A stretch of DNA of 5,888 nt from Bifidobacterium breve (GTDB lineage: Bacteria > Actinomycetota > Actinomycetes > Mycobacteriales > Mycobacteriaceae), in NCBI GenBank assembly GCA_945882475.1, contig CAMCWJ010000188.1:1-5888 (forward strand), in the 5' to 3' direction. The notes under the pieces were generated by a model. It ran no database searches. It was not told the origin of the DNA and saw nothing but the letters and a program-made list of their open reading frames with translations. Of the stretch, positions 1 to 3,836 are shown piece by piece. The first letter of the stretch is position 1; each line of letters begins with the position of its first letter. A program made the translations under genes and the position numbers.

Positions 1-1324
1 CGGTCATGAACGACAGGTGATCCAGCGCCGAGGCGAACGCGGATTGGGTGCGCGGATCGGCCATATCCCCCAGGTGTGACGACAGGTGCGCGTGACGTCG
101 GCCCGCGACGGCACCGGCCATCAGGGCGAATGCGGTTTTCAGATCCCCGCCGGTCGCCAGCAGCACCTCATCGCCGGTGCCGGTCACCGAGACCGGCAGC
201 GGCGCGTACCCGCGGGAGCGCCGCACCGGCAACTGATTTCCCTGATCGTCGATGGTGATCACCGAGTCCTCGCACGGCACACCGATAGGCCGGTCGTGGC
301 TGAGCACCGCGTCGGCCAGGCCGTCGATCCACTGCAGGTCCTCGTCGCGGTAGACGATGGGTGAGCCGCCCTGGTTGGCGGAGGTCATCACCAACGGGAT
401 GTGTTCCAGCCGATCGAAGAGCAGGTGATGGATCGGTGAGTAGGCCAGCATCACCCCGAGGTCGGCCAGTCCCGGGGCGACCGCGTCGCTGACGGTGGTG
501 CCCTGCCGGGGCACCAGAACGATGGGTGCGGCCGGGGACGTCAATGCGGCGGCTGCGGCCTCATCGATCTCGGCTATGCCACGCGCCGCACCGAGATCGG
601 CGACCATCACGGCGAAAGGCTTGGCGGGCCGGTTCTTTCGATCCCGAAGCGCATTCACCACAGCCGCGTCGTCGGCGCGGCAGGCGAGGTGAAACCCGCC
701 GATTCCCTTGATCGCGACCACCTTCCCGCTCAGCAACGAATCCACTGCGGCCTCGATCGGCGACGACAGCCGGGGCCCGCAGTCCGCGCACGCGATGGTC
801 TGGGCGTGATACCGACGATCGAGCGGGTCGTGATACTCCGCCGAACAGGCGGCACACATGGGAAAGCCTGCCATCGTGGTGGCCGGCCGGTCATAGGGCC
901 GGTCGGTGATGACGGTGTAGCGCGGGCCGCAGTTGGTGCAGGTGATGAACGGGTGCCCGAAGCGGCGGTCGGCAGGGTCGCGCATCTCCCGCAGGCAGTC
1001 CGCACAGGCCGCGATGTCGGGGGGAACCAGCGTGCGGGAGGTGTCGCCGATCTGGCTCTCGACGATCTCGAAATCGGTTGCGCCGGTGGGGTCCAAAGGC
1101 GTGACACTGAGGGTGTCGATGCGGGCCATGGGCGGCGGTTGGTGCCGCAGCTGCGCGATCGCCGACTCGACGTCGGCCACCGGTCCTTCGAACTCACAGT
1201 GCACCGACCCGGCGTCGTTGTAGACCCACCCGCCGAGCCCATGCTCGGCGGCGATCCGTGCGACGGCAGGACGAAAACCCACGCCCTGCACGACGCCGGT
1301 GATGTCGAGGCGAACCCGTTTCAC
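1..1324 (-). CDS. hypF: Carbamoyltransferase HypF, [NiFe]-hydrogenase maturation (3' end missing)
   Basis: HypF uses carbamoyl phosphate and ATP to make the carbamoyl group that HypE turns into the CN ligands of the [NiFe]-hydrogenase iron; it acts in the cytoplasm. The 441 visible codons show the HypF domain order. An acylphosphatase domain comes first (about 1-90), with VQGVGFRP at 12-19 and N36. Four CxxC zinc-finger pairs follow at C107/C110, C129/C132, C157/C160 and C179/C182. A YrdC-like domain (about 190-375) has KGIGGFHLAC, RKNRPAKPFAVM, TSANQGGSPI and RRSRGYAP. The start of the Kae1-like domain has LATGGDLKTAFAL and HLGDM. The Kae1 metal site and roughly 300 residues lie beyond the left edge. 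The GTG start at 1324 is fixed, because the preceding codon in this frame is the TAG of the upstream gene. The ribosome-binding site is weak (GAGA at 1337-1334), which suggests translational coupling to that gene. The identification is secure. Confidence 0.97.
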   Translation of the reverse strand, partial: MKRVRLDITGVVQGVGFRPAVARIAAEHGLGGWVYNDAGSVHCEFEGPVADVESAIAQLRHQPPPMARIDTLSVTPLDPTGATDFEIVESQIGDTSRTLVPPDIAACADCLREMRDPADRRFGHPFITCTNCGPRYTVITDRPYDRPATTMAGFPMCAACSAEYHDPLDRRYHAQTIACADCGPRLSSPIEAAVDSLLSGKVVAIKGIGGFHLACRADDAAVVNALRDRKNRPAKPFAVMVADLGAARGIAEIDEAAAAALTSPAAPIVLVPRQGTTVSDAVAPGLADLGVMLAYSPIHHLLFDRLEHIPLVMTSANQGGSPIVYRDEDLQWIDGLADAVLSHDRPIGVPCEDSVITIDDQGNQLPVRRSRGYAPLPVSVTGTGDEVLLATGGDLKTAFALMAGAVAGRRHAHLSSHLGDMADPRTQSAFASALDHLSFMT

Positions 1325-1888
1325 CTAGAACATTCTCACATCGTTGAAGTAGCTGACTCTGATCTGTTCGTCGCGCGGGGTCCATCCGATAAACACCTGG
1401 TTGCGATGCTGGGCGGAGTGGTAGAAATCCACGACACCGTTGAGGTGGCGGCTCTCATAGACCGTCAACACCCCGATGATGGGCTGGCCGTTGAGCGCTC
1501 TCAACTCGTCGAACAAGTCGAACGTGGCATAGAACAGGCCTGAAGCGACCCCTCGGTTGAGGCCACGCCAGTCGGACCGGACGAAGGCCCTGAAGTACAG
1601 GAAGTGATTGCGGATCTGCTCGAAATAGGTGGGGACTCCTGAGCAGACGCCGACGACCTCGTGCTGATCGTTGACCACCACGAACAGGACTTCACTGAGT
1701 CGCTGCAGGACAAAGTCGTCATCCTGGCGCGGCAGGGCCCCCTGGGCCTTCCAGAACTCGACGATCGCGGCATCGGTTTCCGGCGTGTGCCGTTCGTAGA
1801 CCTGCAGCAGCCTGGCCGGCTGGACTTCCTCGGTGCGCTGTCCACCCTTGTAGTAGATGAAATCCGCGGCGGGCCCGATGGTTGGCAT
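1325..1888 (-). CDS. GNAT-like hypothetical protein, upstream of and abutting hypF
   Basis: This is a 187-residue protein of unknown function. The middle looks like an acetyltransferase (GNAT) fold. LFVVVNDQHEVVGVCSG (68-84) resembles the central hairpin strands. FLYFRAFVRSDWRGLNRG (96-113) resembles strand 4 plus the acetyl-CoA pyrophosphate-binding loop, in which RGLNRG stands in for the usual R/Q-x-x-G-x-G/A. There is no signal peptide or membrane segment, so it is probably cytoplasmic. The ATG at 1888 is preferred because GGTGA lies 8 nt upstream; in-frame GTG codons at 1894, 1900 and 1912 are alternatives and would add up to 8 residues. Its TAG stop touches the hypF GTG, so the two genes are almost certainly cotranscribed. 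It is divergent from hypA. A role in hydrogenase maturation or regulation is inference from position only, and the GNAT assignment is moderate. Confidence 0.85.
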   Translation of the reverse strand: MPTIGPAADFIYYKGGQRTEEVQPARLLQVYERHTPETDAAIVEFWKAQGALPRQDDDFVLQRLSEVLFVVVNDQHEVVGVCSGVPTYFEQIRNHFLYFRAFVRSDWRGLNRGVASGLFYATFDLFDELRALNGQPIIGVLTVYESRHLNGVVDFYHSAQHRNQVFIGWTPRDEQIRVSYFNDVRMF

Positions 1889-1896
1889 GGTCACAG

Positions 1897-1901
1897 TCAC
1901 C
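1897..1901 (-). promoter_or_regulatory. Ribosome-binding site of the GNAT-like gene
   Basis: GGTGA, complementary to the 3' end of 16S rRNA, lies 8 nt upstream of the ATG at 1888. It favours that ATG over the in-frame GTG codons further upstream. I see no recognisable -10 box for this gene in the 65-bp divergent gap. Confidence 0.5.
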
Positions 1902-1940
1902 GATCGTCGCACAGCACCGGGGCGCGCCGACCCGATCGCC

Positions 1941-1946
1941 TACGGT
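1941..1946 (+). promoter_or_regulatory. Candidate -10 box of hypA (TACGGT), possibly leaderless
   Basis: TACGGT fits the mycobacterial TANNNT -10 pattern and lies 7 nt before the hypA GTG. Transcription would then begin at or within a base of the start codon. No convincing -35 box is visible, which is common for mycobacterial promoters. The alternative is that GGTGG (1944-1948), 5 nt before the GTG, acts as a weak ribosome-binding site on a longer transcript. Confidence 0.4.
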
Positions 1947-1953
1947 GGCCGAT

Positions 1954-2289
1954 GTGCATGAGTTGTCGCTGTGCCGGGCGATCGCCGGGGTGGTCAGGTC
2001 CCATGCCGGGGATCGCCGGGTCGACGTGGTGCGGGTTCGGGTCGGGGCGTTGCGCCAGGTGGTGCCGGACTCGCTGGCGTTCTGCTGGACCATCGTCCGC
2101 GACGACGAGGATATGCCGGAGGCTGAACTGGAGTTGGAGTTCATCCCCGCCGAGGTCGCCTGCCGGGCCTGCGGTCGGCAGGCCCCGATCGAGTCCCGGT
2201 GGTCGGTGGCCTGCCCGCACTGCGGCAGCGCCGATGTTGCGGTGGTGCACGGCGAGGAGTTCCTGGTCACCTCCGTCGACGTGACATAG
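1954..2289 (+). CDS. hypA: Hydrogenase nickel-insertion protein HypA
   Basis: HypA is a small zinc- and nickel-binding protein that works with the GTPase HypB to insert nickel into the large subunit of [NiFe]-hydrogenases in the cytoplasm. The 111-residue product is of usual family length. It begins MHELSLCRAI, and the N-terminal Met-His-Glu is the known nickel site. GALRQVVPDSLAFCW (31-45) matches the family's core. The structural zinc site is two CxxC pairs at C70/C73 and C87/C90. The GTG at 1954 is chosen because it puts the conserved MHE at the N-terminus; a longer reading from TTG at 1882 would bury the nickel site and overlap the divergent gene. hypB follows after 28 bp. The stop codon is doubled by a short tandem repeat. 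The identification is secure. Confidence 0.96.
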   Translation: MHELSLCRAIAGVVRSHAGDRRVDVVRVRVGALRQVVPDSLAFCWTIVRDDEDMPEAELELEFIPAEVACRACGRQAPIESRWSVACPHCGSADVAVVHGEEFLVTSVDVT

Positions 2290-2304
2290 CTCGACGTGAC
2301 GTAG
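2276..2304 (+). repeat. 15-bp-period tandem repeat duplicating the hypA stop codon
   Basis: TCGACGTGACATAG (2276-2289) is repeated as TCGACGTGACGTAG (2291-2304) with one mismatch. The period is 15 bp, so the second TAG is in frame with hypA. If the first stop were read through, only LDVT would be added, repeating the last codons (VDVT) before the second stop. It looks like a small replication-slippage duplication that pushed hypB downstream. Confidence 0.75.
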
Positions 2305-2305
2305 T

Positions 2306-2311
2306 TAGAGT
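2306..2311 (+). promoter_or_regulatory. Candidate -10 box of hypB (TAGAGT), possibly leaderless
   Basis: TAGAGT fits TANNNT and ends exactly 6 nt before the hypB ATG, which places the predicted transcript start on the A of the start codon. The 28-bp hypA-hypB gap holds no clear Shine-Dalgarno sequence. hypB may therefore have its own start in addition to any hypA-hypB cotranscript. Confidence 0.4.
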
Positions 2312-2317
2312 TCAGTC

Positions 2318-3109
2318 ATGGGTCGATTCCACCGCCACGACGACGGCACCGAACACAGCCACGACCATGACCATGGGCATGAACACGGGCATGACCACGA
2401 CCACGATCACGGGCACGGCGATCACAGCGGCTATGCCACCGGCGCCGAGCGGATCGAAGTGCTCGAGTCGATCTTCGCCGAGAATGACAACCGCGCCCTG
2501 ATCAACCGAAACGCTTTCGAGGCCAACGGTATTCGGGTCCTGAACCTGATGAGCTCACCGGGTTCGGGCAAGACCACGGTCCTGGCGGCCACGCTGGATC
2601 AACTCGGCTCGGAATTCGCCATCGGGATCATCGAGGGCGATATCGCCACCGACCTCGACGCCGCCAAACTCGAGGGCCGCGGCGCCCAGATTTCGCTGCT
2701 GAACACCAGCAATGGCTTCGGTGGCGAATGCCACCTCGACGCCCCGATGGTGAACCGGGCCCTGGCCGGTCTCGACCTGCCGGCGCTGGACCTGGTGGTC
2801 GTCGAGAACGTGGGAAACCTGGTGTGCCCGGCCGAGTTCGATGTCGGCGAGCACGCCAAGGCGATGGTGTACTCAGTGACCGAGGGCGAGGACAAGCCGC
2901 TGAAGTACCCGGTGATGTTCCGGTCGGTGGATGTGGTGCTGCTCAACAAGATCGACCTGGTGCCGCATCTCGATGCCGACGTCGACACCTACGTCGCGCG
3001 GGTACGCGAGGTCAATCCGCATGCGGTGATCCTGCCGGTGAGCGCCCGCACGGGCGAGGGCATGTCCGACTGGTTCAGCTGGTTGCGGGAGTTCGCTCGC
3101 GCGACCTAG
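2318..3109 (+). CDS. hypB: Nickel-binding GTPase HypB, hydrogenase maturation
   Basis: HypB binds nickel and hydrolyses GTP to drive nickel transfer with HypA into the [NiFe]-hydrogenase active site. The 263-residue protein opens with a histidine-rich tail (14 His between residues 5 and 36, mostly alternating with Asp or Gly). This is a nickel storage or sequestration region seen in many HypB proteins; the CxxCGC nickel motif of the E. coli type is absent. The G domain follows, with a Walker A/P-loop SSPGSGKTT (79-87), EGD at 106-108, NKID (210-213) and SAR (242-244). The metal site at the dimer interface is intact: C138-H139 in GGECHLDA and C170 in GNLVCPAEFD, 32 residues apart as in E. coli HypB. 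The ATG at 2318 keeps the whole His tail. The gene ends 2 bp from the convergent SIMPL gene. The identification is secure. Confidence 0.97.
   Translation: MGRFHRHDDGTEHSHDHDHGHEHGHDHDHDHGHGDHSGYATGAERIEVLESIFAENDNRALINRNAFEANGIRVLNLMSSPGSGKTTVLAATLDQLGSEFAIGIIEGDIATDLDAAKLEGRGAQISLLNTSNGFGGECHLDAPMVNRALAGLDLPALDLVVVENVGNLVCPAEFDVGEHAKAMVYSVTEGEDKPLKYPVMFRSVDVVLLNKIDLVPHLDADVDTYVARVREVNPHAVILPVSARTGEGMSDWFSWLREFARAT
2354..2425 (+). repeat. Low-complexity His/Asp/Gly codon tract in hypB
   Basis: This tract encodes HypB residues 13-36, where CAC or CAT codons alternate with GAC, GGC, GAA or GAT, giving 12 histidines. The mixed codons show a protein-level repeat rather than a perfect DNA microsatellite, but the CAYGAC-like units could still expand or shrink between strains. 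Confidence 0.8.
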
Positions 3110-3111
3110 CG

Positions 3112-3777
3112 TCAGCGGCGGCGTTCGATCACGAACGTCGCCTCCACGGCGGCGTCGATCTCGATCTCCTCGGGTCTGAGTTCGAACTCCACGGCACCGT
3201 CCGGCGGGGCGGCCATCGCCTTGGCCAGCCGTACCTCGGGGTGCCCCGAGGTGCCCAGGCCCGGATCGCTGATGCTGCGGACCCGAACCGGACCAAGATC
3301 GAGTGCATCGGCGTAGTCCTGGGCGCGCCGGCTGGCGTCGCGGACCGCCTTCTGGCGGGTCTTGCGTTCGGCGTCAAGGCGTTTGGCGTCGGTCAGCGAC
3401 CAGTCGACGTACCCGATGCTCAGGCCCTCGATCCCGGCAGCGGCCGCAACCCAGGCGGCCAGTTCGCCGAAGTCGGTGAACACCGCGGTGATCGAGACCG
3501 CGGCGGTGTGCACCAGCGCTAACTGCTTGCCCTCGGCGTTCCACGGCCGGTGCGACCCGGTCCGCACCTGGTCGATGGTGTACCGGGTGACAGGCCCGCG
3601 CTTGGGATGATGCAGGGCATCGATGGACGTCGATACCTCGGCCAGCGCGATCGCCACCTTCTCGAAGACCGGCTCCGCTGAGCGGCCCTGGGCATTCAGA
3701 GTGGCGTGCACCGTGGCCCGTTCAGGCGCCAGTCGCACCGAGGACGAGCCACGAACGGTGATCTCCACTGCCGTCAT
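3112..3777 (-). CDS. SIMPL (DUF541) domain protein, no signal peptide
   Basis: SIMPL/DUF541 proteins (the BP26/OMP28 family) are of poorly known function and many are exported. This 221-residue product shows the family pattern. An N-terminal strand region, ITVRGSSSVRLAPERATVHATL (residues 6-27, key positions G10 and P18), comes first. A helical segment follows with WSLTDAKRLDAERKTRQKAV (126-145) and ARRAQDYADALDLGPV-like spacing to about 164. A C-terminal strand LRPEEIEIDAAVEATFVI (200-217) closes the domain. No signal peptide, lipobox or membrane segment is present, so it should stay in the cytoplasm, which is less usual for the family. The ATG at 3777 is chosen because the domain starts right after it; a TTG at 3816 would extend over the palindrome and promoter. 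It lies downstream of the acyl-CoA dehydrogenase on the same strand after 59 bp and converges on hypB with a 2-bp gap. No physiological role can be assigned. Confidence 0.9.
   Translation of the reverse strand: MTAVEITVRGSSSVRLAPERATVHATLNAQGRSAEPVFEKVAIALAEVSTSIDALHHPKRGPVTRYTIDQVRTGSHRPWNAEGKQLALVHTAAVSITAVFTDFGELAAWVAAAAGIEGLSIGYVDWSLTDAKRLDAERKTRQKAVRDASRRAQDYADALDLGPVRVRSISDPGLGTSGHPEVRLAKAMAAPPDGAVEFELRPEEIEIDAAVEATFVIERRR
3117..3142 (+). terminator. Hairpin 8 nt after hypB, candidate U-less terminator
   Basis: In the hypB-sense transcript, 3117-3127 pairs with 3132-3142 around the loop ATCA. This gives 11 pairs, including one G-U at 3121/3138. No U tract follows, as is frequent for mycobacterial terminators. 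The stem lies inside the last codons of the convergent SIMPL gene; in that gene's own mRNA the wobble becomes an A-C mismatch, so the hairpin is stronger for hypB. Confidence 0.5.
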
Positions 3778-3784
3778 GCGCCCC

Positions 3785-3790
3785 ACCCTA
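3785..3790 (-). promoter_or_regulatory. Candidate -10 box of the SIMPL gene (TAGGGT)
   Basis: On the minus strand TAGGGT fits TANNNT and lies 7 nt before the ATG at 3777, the spacing expected of a leaderless transcript. A TTGGGT 20 nt further upstream could be a poorly spaced -35 box. The overlapping GGTGGGG (3787-3781) could instead serve as a ribosome-binding site if the gene is read through from the acyl-CoA dehydrogenase. Confidence 0.4.
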
Positions 3791-3795
3791 AGGCT

Positions 3796-3809
3796 CACGC
3801 GAACGCGTG
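3796..3809. promoter_or_regulatory. 14-bp palindrome in the gap upstream of the SIMPL gene
   Basis: CACGCGAACGCGTG has two perfect 6-bp inverted arms around a central AA. It sits between the possible -35 and -10 boxes of the SIMPL gene, a suitable place for a repressor operator. It is also 28 bp past the acyl-CoA dehydrogenase stop, so it could act as a short terminator stem, although it has no T tract. Which role applies cannot be told from one copy. Confidence 0.4.
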
Positions 3810-3836
3810 TACCCAATTCCGCCCAGCCCGGTGGTC

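Noticed and set aside
689..1543. Long plus-strand open frame across hypF and the GNAT-like gene
   Set aside because: It is the antisense shadow of two minus-strand genes with clear motifs, and its own product shows no recognisable domain.
1901..1938. Two CGATCG palindromes 32 bp apart in the hypA/GNAT-like gap
   Set aside because: CGATCG is very frequent in GC-rich actinobacterial DNA and the flanks are not similar enough to support paired operators.
1882..1953. Longer hypA starting at TTG 1882
   Set aside because: It would bury the conserved N-terminal Met-His-Glu nickel site and overlap the start of the divergent gene.
2354..2425. CAC/CAT-rich repeats as a CRISPR-like or regulatory array
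   Set aside because: There are no spacers, and the tract codes in frame for the HypB histidine tail.
3043..3056. Hairpin CGCCCGCACGGGCG near the hypB 3' end as a terminator for the SIMPL gene
   Set aside because: It is short with a tiny loop, codes for the conserved HypB SARTGEG motif, and has no T tract; chance is enough to explain it in GC-rich DNA.
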